Shown: piece after piece, positions 1-7,544 of the stretch
Layout of the letters: each line of letters opens with the position of its first letter
How positions within the stretch are numbered: position 1 is the stretch's first letter
NCBI GenBank assembly: GCA_900318685.1
Contig: ONLL01000005.1
Location: forward strand, 97,448-161,447
Direction: 5' to 3'
Length of the DNA: 64,000 nt
Origin: an uncultured Prevotellaceae bacterium
GTDB taxonomy: Bacteria; Bacteroidota; Bacteroidia; Bacteroidales; Bacteroidaceae
Position numbers and translations under genes: made by a program
Notes under the pieces: model-generated
Told to the model about the DNA's origin: nothing
Database searches by the model: none
The model's input: the letters and a program-made list of their open reading frames with translations, nothing else

Positions 1-1450
1 ACTCATTGACAAAGGTTTCGACAAACGACTGCTTCGTCTTCAGCGCCATGCTTTCCAGGCGGTCGGCAGCTTCTTGGTCGTTCTGGTCGGCAGCCATCGA
101 TGCGCAGAACTTCAGGGCGTTGTACCACAGGGCATTGAACTCCACGATATATCCTGAGCGAGGCACCACGGGGCGTCCGTTGGCCGTGGAGTTCATCCAC
201 GTCACGGCATGGTCGCGGCCGTTGGAGTAGAGCAGTCCGTTGTCGTCGAGCCGGAGGTTAGGATGCTGTCCGTCCTCGATGTATCTGACGATGTCTTTCA
301 CCAGCTGTCCGTACTTCTCGAAGCACCTGTCGCGGCCAGCATACTTGCCGTACTGCTGGATGGCCCAGATGGCCCAGAGGGGCACGTCGGGCTTCTCCAT
401 CTCGTAGATTTTCACCGTGAGCGGCTCGCCATTCATGAACTCGCGCAGTCCGCGTTCGGCCGTCTGCATCACCAGCTCGAAGTAATCCTGCTCGTCGATG
501 GCCAGTGTCAGGCCGGGCAGTGCGATAAACGTGTCGCGGGCACGGGCCTTGAACCACGGATAGCCGGCCAGGAGGTAACGGTCGTCGTTGGCCTCGCGGT
601 TGTGGAACTGGTGGGCGGCAGTGACCAGGCAGTGGTAGAAGTTGTCGCGCGGCACGCGCTCGTCGACCTCTTCCTGGAACAGGCTCTTCAGCTTGCTGGT
701 CTTGATCTGTGATGTAGAGCCAGAGAACACGATGCTCTCGCCCTTCTTGATCGGCATCTCGAAGTAGCCGGGCACGTAGAGATCCTCGTTCGAGGCGTAT
801 CCGCGCTCCTGTTCCTTCGGATACTCGATGCCGCGATACCAGTCGGGCTGGAATACGAATTGGTTTTTCTTCGAGAACTGCATGAAGAGCTCAGGATAGC
901 CCTGATACATGCAGGTCTTGATGCCGCCGTCGATCTCGGTGTACTCGCGACTGGCCACCATATTCTCATGGGTGAACTGTCGCACGGAGCGGAAGGCTAA
1001 GAACGGGCGGAAGCGCAGCGTGGTGGCCGAGTGGGCATCCTCGAGGGTGTAGCGTATCAGAATACGGTCCTCGTAGTGCTGGAAGATGACCTCTTTCTTC
1101 AGGATGACTCCTCCCACGCGATAGGTGGTGGTAGGCACCTTGCTGGCATCAAACTCACGAATGTACTTGTGTCCCTTAGGACTGAAATTGTTGCCTTGAT
1201 ACTTGTGGAGGCCCAGGTTGAATTCTGCTCCATGCTGTATGACCGTGCAGTCGAGCGACGACAGGAGAACGTGGTTCTCATCGTCCAGCTCGGGCACGGG
1301 AACAACAAGCAAACCGTGGTACTTGCGCGTATTGCAGTCGACTAGTGTCGATGAACTGTAGGCACCACTGCGGTTTGTACGAATCAATTCGCGGCGAAGG
1401 CTTTCCTCCAGGTTAGTCATCACGGCTTTTTCAAATCGCAAATAACTCAT
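1..1450 (-). CDS. Glycogen debranching enzyme, GH133-like (3' end outside window)
   Basis: The frame opens at ATG 1450 and runs off the left edge after about 483 codons, so the C-terminus is missing. The N-terminal 240 residues match the beta-rich N-domain of archaeal-type debranching enzymes (start MSYLRFEKAVMTNLEESL; then NTRKYHGLLVVPVPELDDE). From about residue 290 the motif GYPWFKARARDTFIALPGL opens the (alpha/alpha)6 amylo-alpha-1,6-glucosidase domain, followed by DVPLWAIWAIQQYGKY. The family removes alpha-1,6 branches from glycogen in the cytoplasm. No signal peptide is present. In Bacteroidota this gene often precedes glycogen glycosyltransferase and GH57 amylase genes, which would lie left of the window. 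It has its own promoter (1506-1537). Confidence 0.88.
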   Translation of the reverse strand, partial: MSYLRFEKAVMTNLEESLRRELIRTNRSGAYSSSTLVDCNTRKYHGLLVVPVPELDDENHVLLSSLDCTVIQHGAEFNLGLHKYQGNNFSPKGHKYIREFDASKVPTTTYRVGGVILKKEVIFQHYEDRILIRYTLEDAHSATTLRFRPFLAFRSVRQFTHENMVASREYTEIDGGIKTCMYQGYPELFMQFSKKNQFVFQPDWYRGIEYPKEQERGYASNEDLYVPGYFEMPIKKGESIVFSGSTSQIKTSKLKSLFQEEVDERVPRDNFYHCLVTAAHQFHNREANDDRYLLAGYPWFKARARDTFIALPGLTLAIDEQDYFELVMQTAERGLREFMNGEPLTVKIYEMEKPDVPLWAIWAIQQYGKYAGRDRCFEKYGQLVKDIVRYIEDGQHPNLRLDDNGLLYSNGRDHAVTWMNSTANGRPVVPRSGYIVEFNALWYNALKFCASMAADQNDQEAADRLESMALKTKQSFVETFVNE

Positions 1451-1505
1451 AGTTTCTATTTTAGGTTTTAATTAATGTATGTGTCCGTTCTATGGTTTCG
1501 AAATC

Positions 1506-1537
1506 CAAAGGTACGCATTTTAGTTCATTCCTGCAAA
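1506..1537 (-). promoter_or_regulatory. Bacteroidota -33/-7 promoter of the debranching enzyme
   Basis: On the minus strand TTTG (1534-1537), a 20-bp spacer and TACCTTTG (1506-1513) match the Bacteroidota housekeeping pattern TTTG...TAnnTTTG. The start codon is about 55 nt downstream. The -33 TTTG is the end of the T-run of the preceding terminator. Confidence 0.7.
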
Positions 1538-1580
1538 AAAAATAACGATTATTTCGCATTTAAGGTACAAAATAATCGTT
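1534..1580 (-). terminator. Intrinsic terminator of the rmuC-to-lipid-kinase operon
   Basis: Minus strand: AACGATTATTT (1570-1580) pairs perfectly with AAATAATCGTT (1544-1554), 11 bp, followed by ATTTTTTTTG (1534-1543). It begins 25 bp after the stop of the gene at 1605-2543. Confidence 0.8.
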
Positions 1581-1604
1581 TTTAACTAATAAAAGCGGCA
1601 TTTC

Positions 1605-2543
1605 TCACTCTGGAATCAGGAAATTTATCACTTCTTGTTCCACTTGAATGGTGTACTGTCCGACGGGTGTTTTCATCAGTTTTCCGTCGATGCCCACCAG
1701 TGCGTGGCGTGCTTCTTCCACCACCAGCTCCCGCGTGCGATAGGGGTGTACGCTGCGATGGTTGAGGAATCGTCCTGAGATGAGCAGCCACAGTCCGCTG
1801 AAGAGCTGCATGAGCTGTGGGTCGTAGACCACCGTGAGGTCGAGCATGCCGTTGTAGGGCACTGCGCTGGGCGTCTGGCCGTATCCTCGGGCATTGCCCA
1901 CGCAGACGGTCATCACCCTCCGGTCGATGGTCTCGCTGTTCACGTGCAGCCGCATCTTATAGTCCTTGCGGTGGAAGATGTTGAGGATGACGGATACGAC
2001 AAACGACAGCGTTCTCGACCACAGTATGCGTCTGGTTTGCTGGCGCAGGTTCATGATGTCGGCCGTGGTGCCGATGTTGATGCAGTTCAGGAAATAGCGG
2101 TGCTGCTTCTCGTCGTATTTGTCGATATAGCGGATACAGCCCAGGTCGACCCTGCGCACACGCTGCTTGATGAGCCATTCCACGGTCTGGGCGTCGCTGC
2201 CCTCGCTGAACCCCCAGAAACGGGCAAAGTCGTTGAGGCTGCCGTTGGGCACCACACCCAGCATCACTTCGTCGCGCACGCTGCGCTCCTCGCGCATCAG
2301 GCAGTTGACGGCATCGTTCAGAGCCGAGTCGCCTCCCACGATGACGATGGTCTTGTAGCCATTGCGGATGAGCATGGTGACGAGTCGCTCCACGCTGTCG
2401 GTGTTTTCACTCTGCACCATATCGTAGTGCACGCCTCGCTCGTCGAGCTCCTTCTGCAGCCTCTCCCAGCGTTTGCGCTTGCTCTTGATTCCATTTCGCG
2501 GGCAATACAGGATGCCCCAGCGGTTATTCAGTTCATTGTTCAT
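1605..2543 (-). CDS. Diacylglycerol/lipid kinase family protein (YegS/BmrU-like)
   Basis: The 312-aa protein carries the diacylglycerol-kinase catalytic fold. It has a GGDSALNDAV motif at residues 70-79 (family form GGDGTxxEV) and GVVPNGSLNDFARFWG near 97-112 (family form GTxNDFA). Members phosphorylate lipid or sphingoid alcohols with ATP; the substrate here is unknown. The family GGDGT appears as GGDSA, so activity is likely but not certain. There is no signal peptide. Its ATG overlaps the miaA stop by 4 bp (ATGA), which indicates translational coupling at the end of the operon. Confidence 0.82.
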   Translation of the reverse strand: MNNELNNRWGILYCPRNGIKSKRKRWERLQKELDERGVHYDMVQSENTDSVERLVTMLIRNGYKTIVIVGGDSALNDAVNCLMREERSVRDEVMLGVVPNGSLNDFARFWGFSEGSDAQTVEWLIKQRVRRVDLGCIRYIDKYDEKQHRYFLNCINIGTTADIMNLRQQTRRILWSRTLSFVVSVILNIFHRKDYKMRLHVNSETIDRRVMTVCVGNARGYGQTPSAVPYNGMLDLTVVYDPQLMQLFSGLWLLISGRFLNHRSVHPYRTRELVVEEARHALVGIDGKLMKTPVGQYTIQVEQEVINFLIPE

Positions 2544-3496
2544 ACTTCATTGCATAGTTTGAGGATGGCGGCTATCTTTTCCTCCAGAGGTAGGGTGGCG
2601 TCAATCCAGTGGATGACGAAGCCTCGCCGCTCCATGCCTCGGAACCAGGTCATCTGCCGTTTGGCAAACTGATGGATGGCTATCTCCAGCTGTCGGAACA
2701 TCTCGTTGTAGGAAAGATGTCCCAGGACATATTCCGTCACATATTTATATTCCAGGCCGTAGTACGTGAGGTCTTCAGCCGCGATGCCTTCTGCCAGCAG
2801 GCCACGCACCTCGTCGACCATGCCCATTCCCGCTGACGCGCCTACCTGTTGCCTTTCCTCCAGTCGTGCCTTCAGTCGGCGGGTGATCTTCTCGCGTCGC
2901 AGCTCGCGGTCGATGTTCACGCCGATAATTGTCGAGTCGATGGCAGGCAGCTCTCGCAGCGGCGTGGGATGCTCCTTGTTGTAGGTCTCGATCTCGATGG
3001 CACGGATGGCACGCTGACAGGAGTCCACATCCGTCGTGTTGTGCATGTGCGAGCCGTTCTGCTCCTTCAGCTCCTGAAGCATCATCGTCAGCTCGGCCAG
3101 CGGCTTGCCTTCCAGTTGGCTTCGCAGCTCAGGATTCTGGGGTACGGGCGAGAGGTGATAGCCTTTGAGCACCGCCTCGATGTAGAGCCCCGTCCCTCCG
3201 CAGAGGATGGGCACTGCTCCCCTCTGCCTGATCTGCTCATAGGCGTCGAAGAAGTCCTGCTGATACTGGAAGAGGTTGTACTTTGTGCCAGGCTCGCAGA
3301 TGTCGATGAGATGATAGGGCACGCCCTGATAGTCGGCCAGGTCCTTGCCTGTGCCGATGTCCATCCTGCGGTACACCTGTCGCGAGTCGGCCGAGATGAT
3401 TTCTCCGCCAATCCTTGCTGCAAGGGCTGCTGCCAGGGGTGTCTTCCCTGATGCAGTAGGTCCCAGTATGGTGATCATCCTCTGCTGCCTGTCCAT
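2540..3496 (-). CDS. miaA: tRNA dimethylallyltransferase
   Basis: The 318-aa enzyme transfers a dimethylallyl group from DMAPP to N6 of A37 in tRNAs that read UNN codons. The P-loop GPTASGKT is at residues 12-19, the DSRQVYRRMDIGTGK substrate motif at about 37-51, and the LCGGTGLY block near 100. Length is typical (300-320 aa). The start follows the preceding lipoprotein stop by 3 bp, and the stop overlaps the lipid-kinase gene, so it is an internal operon gene. Confidence 0.96.
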   Translation of the reverse strand: MDRQQRMITILGPTASGKTPLAAALAARIGGEIISADSRQVYRRMDIGTGKDLADYQGVPYHLIDICEPGTKYNLFQYQQDFFDAYEQIRQRGAVPILCGGTGLYIEAVLKGYHLSPVPQNPELRSQLEGKPLAELTMMLQELKEQNGSHMHNTTDVDSCQRAIRAIEIETYNKEHPTPLRELPAIDSTIIGVNIDRELRREKITRRLKARLEERQQVGASAGMGMVDEVRGLLAEGIAAEDLTYYGLEYKYVTEYVLGHLSYNEMFRQLEIAIHQFAKRQMTWFRGMERRGFVIHWIDATLPLEEKIAAILKLCNEV

Positions 3497-3499
3497 CGT

Positions 3500-4978
3500 C
3501 TATTGCTCTTCTTCAGTGTCTTGGAACCAAGCGGTTATCTCATCAGCCTCCTTGAACAGGTCGAGGTAGTACTGAGCTTCCCCTTCTATGAGTCTTCTGT
3601 CATTGAGCTCACCTTTGTCAAAGGCGCCATTGGTTTCCGTCGATTTGAAATGTTCCTTGAGCACGCCTTCCTTAAAGCCGAAAGCTTCCGTCTCGAAGGT
3701 GTTGGGTGTGGGCGAGCCAGACACGATGATGTAGTCGAAGTCGTTGGCCGACTTCTCATAGGCCTTCTGGTAGGGCTCGATGGCGGTGATGAACGTTATC
3801 TTGCCGTCCTTTCTTAGGAACATGGCACCTGTGGCATCATCCTTACAGCGCATCCAGATCCACTCATGATCGTAGTCCAGGTAGAAGTGCGCCCACCGTG
3901 TCAGCTTCTCGGTCTTGGGCACGTTGGGATCGCTCTTCTCATACAGCTTCTGCATCTCTGCGATATCAGCCTTCCATATAGGAATCTCCTCGTCGATCAT
4001 CGTGTGGAAGATCTCGTAGGTTTGCTGCTCGTACTTGCCGTCACGCAGCACGAACAGGCCCACCTCGAAGCTCTCAGGAGCTCCGTGAGTGTAGCACAGC
4101 TCCAAGCCTCTAGGACCTTCGAAGGCAGCGTCGATGTCGCAGGGTATGTACTCGCCATCGTCATCAGCGTTCCATCCCTGTTCGCCGTTGTAATAGTATC
4201 CCACCTTCTCGACGGTATAGATGTCGTCGCCATCGATGAGAACCTCCAGCGCGAGCGACTTTTGGTCGTCGTGCTCATCGCTTAAGGGCACCTTGTATTC
4301 TCCTTCAAACTGCAGTGAACCGAAGGTGTAGCGTCCGCCTATCACGCCGCCCTTCGTCGAGCGCAGGGCTTTCATGCCGTATTGTTTCTCCAGCTTCTTG
4401 ACCACGGAACTGGGCAGCGGGGGATAGTCCTCGCCTGTCGGGAGTTTGATGTCGAGGCGCTTGCGCGACTTCAGGTAACTGTCGGTCACTATGATCCAGC
4501 CGATATTTTCCTCGTCGGCATCCTTTGGATTGACCAGCTCGAAGCGCGCGCACTGGGCAGGGATTTGAGGCCTGCCGTGTATTTCGCCGACGCTGGCCGG
4601 GTTGCCGTCAGGGTTCTTCAGCACCTCGTCGACATACCTCACCTTCACGTATTTGTCGCCTGCCAGCAGGTTAGTGTATTCAGCGGCATGCTTTCTGAAC
4701 TGCTCCTGTATCTTCCAGCTGCTGAAGACTTCATCGAAGTATTCTTCTGTGTCGTCCGTCTTTACCGGCTCTTCCACCTCAATCCAATAGAGCATCTTCC
4801 TGTAATGCTCGTCGGCTGTGATGAGGAACATTGGCATAGGCACGTCATCTCCACTTCCGTCGACACTGGCCTCGATGGCCTCGTCGTTGTCATTCTCTGG
4901 GGATCCGGCCTTCCCCTTGTTCTTGCAGCCATACACGACGGTCATCATGCAGAGGGCCAGCCAAAATACTTTCTTCAT
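3500..4978 (-). CDS. Predicted lipoprotein of unknown function (492 aa)
   Basis: I do not recognise the family. Residues 1-17 form a lipoprotein signal with lipobox VVYG-C18, followed by an acidic, low-complexity linker (ENDNDEAIEASVDGSGDD) that suggests surface or periplasmic tethering. The remainder is soluble and rich in D, E, Y and W, with no transmembrane segment. Around residues 245-285 there is a D/G-rich stretch (EVLIDGDDIYTVEKVGYYY). It lies 12 bp after another lipoprotein gene and 3 bp before miaA, in the rmuC operon. Confidence 0.75.
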   Translation of the reverse strand: MKKVFWLALCMMTVVYGCKNKGKAGSPENDNDEAIEASVDGSGDDVPMPMFLITADEHYRKMLYWIEVEEPVKTDDTEEYFDEVFSSWKIQEQFRKHAAEYTNLLAGDKYVKVRYVDEVLKNPDGNPASVGEIHGRPQIPAQCARFELVNPKDADEENIGWIIVTDSYLKSRKRLDIKLPTGEDYPPLPSSVVKKLEKQYGMKALRSTKGGVIGGRYTFGSLQFEGEYKVPLSDEHDDQKSLALEVLIDGDDIYTVEKVGYYYNGEQGWNADDDGEYIPCDIDAAFEGPRGLELCYTHGAPESFEVGLFVLRDGKYEQQTYEIFHTMIDEEIPIWKADIAEMQKLYEKSDPNVPKTEKLTRWAHFYLDYDHEWIWMRCKDDATGAMFLRKDGKITFITAIEPYQKAYEKSANDFDYIIVSGSPTPNTFETEAFGFKEGVLKEHFKSTETNGAFDKGELNDRRLIEGEAQYYLDLFKEADEITAWFQDTEEEQ

Positions 4979-4990
4979 AATGGTTAGTGT

Positions 4991-6046
4991 TTATTCCTCG
5001 AGGTAAAGATTCATTCTGCTTTTCATCGTTACACCGCCACGATCGTCACCCCAGTCGTCGATGCGCCATTGGCCTTTTTCATATTCCATCAGCACCATCT
5101 CCGACGCGCTGAAGCCATCTTCGGCCACCAGCTCGTACATGGCTTCGGCCGTTGTGCCCGTAGTCAGTTCCACTGAGATGTCCTTCACTTTCAGGGGACC
5201 ATGAATGCCAAGCGTCCAATGCTGGTCGTCCACGAAATAGCGCTTCTCAGCCAGCCTCTGGCGTTCGTCCTTCTCGTTCACCTTCCTGTAGACCTCGTTC
5301 CAGTCTTTCGTGCAGTACTTGGCATCGAGGTCGATGCTGGCATTGTCCACATACACACGGTTTACGTCGCTGTATATCTTGCGTATCTGCTTCTCTACGG
5401 CTTCCTCCGTCCAGTCCTCGTCGGGAGCCACCAGCACATCGCCAACCTGCACATCCAGGTAGCTCTTCATCCAGTCCAAGTAGTTTCCCTCGGGATAGGC
5501 ATCCTCGTCTATCCAGTTGTGTATCTTCCATTTGCCGTCCTCCTTCACTAGCACGAGGTGCTGGTCGGCCTTGTTGCCGTAGTCGTCAGCAAGCGTGAAT
5601 CGGGCTTCGGCACGGTCTTTTTGTATCATCTCCACACGGATGTTCTTGGGGCTGACGGGAGTGACAATGCCGGGAATCCAGCGCCAGCCCTCGTCGCTGA
5701 ATGCTTCCTCCGACGACTGGGCGTCCAGGCTTTTTGAGGCTACTTCCCCCTGAAGCTCCAGGAACTCCTTCGAGCAGAACTTCTGGTCGAGTGCAGTCAG
5801 GTTGACGTCGAGCTCTGTGTCCATCAGCTCGTTCTCCGTTTTGTAGACGGCTTTCAGCATCGCTGTCACTTCCTTCTGACCCTGTGCCTCCCAGTCGGCC
5901 TCCTCGTCATCGTCCTGCTCCGTCAGTTCGGCTTCTGCTTCGCTGTCGGCATCCTCCGACGAGCGTGATTTGTTGTTCCCACAGGCTGCCATCATCAGCA
6001 TGGCGGTGAGGCAGAGAAACAGCTTGGTCATGTCACTGATTTTCAT
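4991..6046 (-). CDS. Predicted lipoprotein with two DUF3828-like halves
   Basis: The 351-aa product has a lipoprotein signal (lipobox MMAA-C22) and an acidic linker. Two halves look duplicated. Residues about 55-190 (VTAMLKAVYKTENELM ... KFCSKEFLELQG ... ARFTLADDYGNKADQHLVLVKEDGKWKIHNW) and 205-345 (VEKQIRKIYSDVNRVY ... KYCTKDWNEVYRKV ... MVLMEYEKGQWRIDDW) share the order helix, KxCxKxW/F, then a GxWxIxxW ending. This resembles DUF3828-type cystatin-like domains, but only by pattern. The ATG overlaps the rmuC stop by 4 bp. Function is unknown. Confidence 0.72.
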   Translation of the reverse strand: MKISDMTKLFLCLTAMLMMAACGNNKSRSSEDADSEAEAELTEQDDDEEADWEAQGQKEVTAMLKAVYKTENELMDTELDVNLTALDQKFCSKEFLELQGEVASKSLDAQSSEEAFSDEGWRWIPGIVTPVSPKNIRVEMIQKDRAEARFTLADDYGNKADQHLVLVKEDGKWKIHNWIDEDAYPEGNYLDWMKSYLDVQVGDVLVAPDEDWTEEAVEKQIRKIYSDVNRVYVDNASIDLDAKYCTKDWNEVYRKVNEKDERQRLAEKRYFVDDQHWTLGIHGPLKVKDISVELTTGTTAEAMYELVAEDGFSASEMVLMEYEKGQWRIDDWGDDRGGVTMKSRMNLYLEE

Positions 6047-7404
6047 ACGCTTTCTTCGTTGGTTAGTAATGGGATATCATCTATGTCCTGCAGCTCGGGC
6101 AGCGGATTCTTGTCGCTCTGGCGGGCACCCAGCTTTGTCAGCTTTGCGCAGGTCTGCAAGATGCTCTGTCCAGTGGGCTGCAGTTTCTTCTCTCCGTCCT
6201 CATAGGCCTTGACGGCCATCTCCAGCGCCTTGCCTATGTTCTGGTATTTCTTCATGAACTGCCCCACTCGGTCGAGCATCTCGTTGGCGAGGGCGAACAC
6301 CTTCTCGTGGTTCTGTGCCTGAGCTATCTGTGTCCAGGTCAGGCTGATGACGCGCAGGGCTGCAAACAGGGTCTGCTCGTCGGCTATGAACACATTGCGG
6401 TCCATCGCCTTCCGCCATAGGTCGGGCTGGGCGTTCAGCGCTGTCCAGAGGGCTCCGCTGTGAGGCACGAACATGATCACATAGCTCATCCTCACCTTCG
6501 GAGGCTGCACATAGGCCGAATAGTCCTTGGTCGACAGCTCCTTGACGTGCTTCTGCAGGCTGTCGATGTGCTGGCGCAGATAGCGGTTGCGATCGTCCTC
6601 CGTCTCTGCATTGACGTAGTCCAGATAGGCAGTCATCGATACCTTCGAGTCGATGATTACCTCGCGGCGCTGGTCGAGGTGGAGAATGACATCGGGTCGC
6701 ATCTTAGCTCCCTCGTCCGTCGTCACAATCTCGCCCTTGGCATCGCGCAGGTAGGTCTGCACATCGTAGTGGACGCCCTGCGTAAGTCCCTGGCTGTCGA
6801 GCAGTTCACCCAGTATGCGTTCGCCCCAGTCGCCCTGCACCTTCGATCCGTGCTTGAATGCCCTTGTCAGTTCCTCGGCACTGCGCTGGGCGGCTTCGCT
6901 CTGGCGTATCATTGCCTCGATATTCGCTTTCAGCTCGCCTGTCAGCTTCGTCTGCTTCAGGGCACTGTCGTTCATGGCATCCTTCATCTTGTCGATGGTC
7001 TCGCGCAGGGGCGTCACAATCTGCCCCAGGTTCTGATGGCTCGACTCGGCAAACTCTTGCTGCCGCTTGCGTAACATGTCGTCGGTGGCTGACTTCACTT
7101 GTGCCGACACCTTCGCCATCGTCTCGTCGAAGCGATGCTGCTGGGCCACGAGCGACTCACGGTGGTGACGGTCCTGCACGGCCATCATGCCGCGTGTCAC
7201 CTCCTCCCACTCTTTCTTTTCCTCCTTCAGTCGCTGCTGTGATTCCTCCTTTACTATTGATAATTGTTCGCGCGCGTTAGAGAGCTGAGTACGGAGTACC
7301 TCGCTCTCCATCATCAGCTTCAACTTGCCGTTCCGCATCACCAGGATGCCGATGAGCAAGCCTATCAGTAAGGCAACGACTGCCGTAACCACTATTTCTA
7401 TCAT
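6043..7404 (-). CDS. rmuC: DNA recombination protein RmuC
   Basis: About 453 aa. RmuC proteins have an N-terminal membrane anchor, a coiled coil and a C-terminal nuclease-like domain, and limit inversions at short inverted repeats. Here a single TM (IEIVVTAVVALLIGLLIGIL) is followed by a long coiled coil (about residues 30-190), then KVQGDWGERILGELLDSQGL and the RPDVILHLDQRREVIIDSKV core motif. The frame stays open upstream to 7479, but the promoter at 7428-7459 lies inside that extension and the TM begins right after ATG 7404, so 7404 is the start. It heads a five-gene run ending at 1605. Confidence 0.93.
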   Translation of the reverse strand: MIEIVVTAVVALLIGLLIGILVMRNGKLKLMMESEVLRTQLSNAREQLSIVKEESQQRLKEEKKEWEEVTRGMMAVQDRHHRESLVAQQHRFDETMAKVSAQVKSATDDMLRKRQQEFAESSHQNLGQIVTPLRETIDKMKDAMNDSALKQTKLTGELKANIEAMIRQSEAAQRSAEELTRAFKHGSKVQGDWGERILGELLDSQGLTQGVHYDVQTYLRDAKGEIVTTDEGAKMRPDVILHLDQRREVIIDSKVSMTAYLDYVNAETEDDRNRYLRQHIDSLQKHVKELSTKDYSAYVQPPKVRMSYVIMFVPHSGALWTALNAQPDLWRKAMDRNVFIADEQTLFAALRVISLTWTQIAQAQNHEKVFALANEMLDRVGQFMKKYQNIGKALEMAVKAYEDGEKKLQPTGQSILQTCAKLTKLGARQSDKNPLPELQDIDDIPLLTNEESV

Positions 7405-7427
7405 GTAGCGTCGCTCTATTTTGACTG

Positions 7428-7459
7428 CAAATTTACGACAAAAAAATGGAAGAAACAAA
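7428..7459 (-). promoter_or_regulatory. -33/-7 promoter of the rmuC operon
   Basis: Minus strand: TTTG (7456-7459), 20-bp spacer, TAAATTTG (7428-7435). It places transcription start about 20 nt before ATG 7404 and rules out the longer reading frame. It is divergent from the promoter at 7486-7517. Confidence 0.75.
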
Positions 7460-7485
7460 TAAAACCTAGAAAAAACCACTAATAA

Positions 7486-7517
7486 TTTGGTGGTTAGGAA
7501 AAAAGTGCTTAACTTTG
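7486..7517 (+). promoter_or_regulatory. -33/-7 promoter of the M3 peptidase gene
   Basis: TTTG (7486-7489), 20-bp spacer, TAACTTTG (7510-7517). The ATG is at 7545. Confidence 0.75.
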
Positions 7518-7544
7518 CAAAAACTAACCGAATAGTATTAGCTT

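Noticed and set aside
7405-7479. N-terminal extension of RmuC
   Set aside because: The promoter boxes at 7428-7459 lie within it, and the membrane anchor begins right at ATG 7404.
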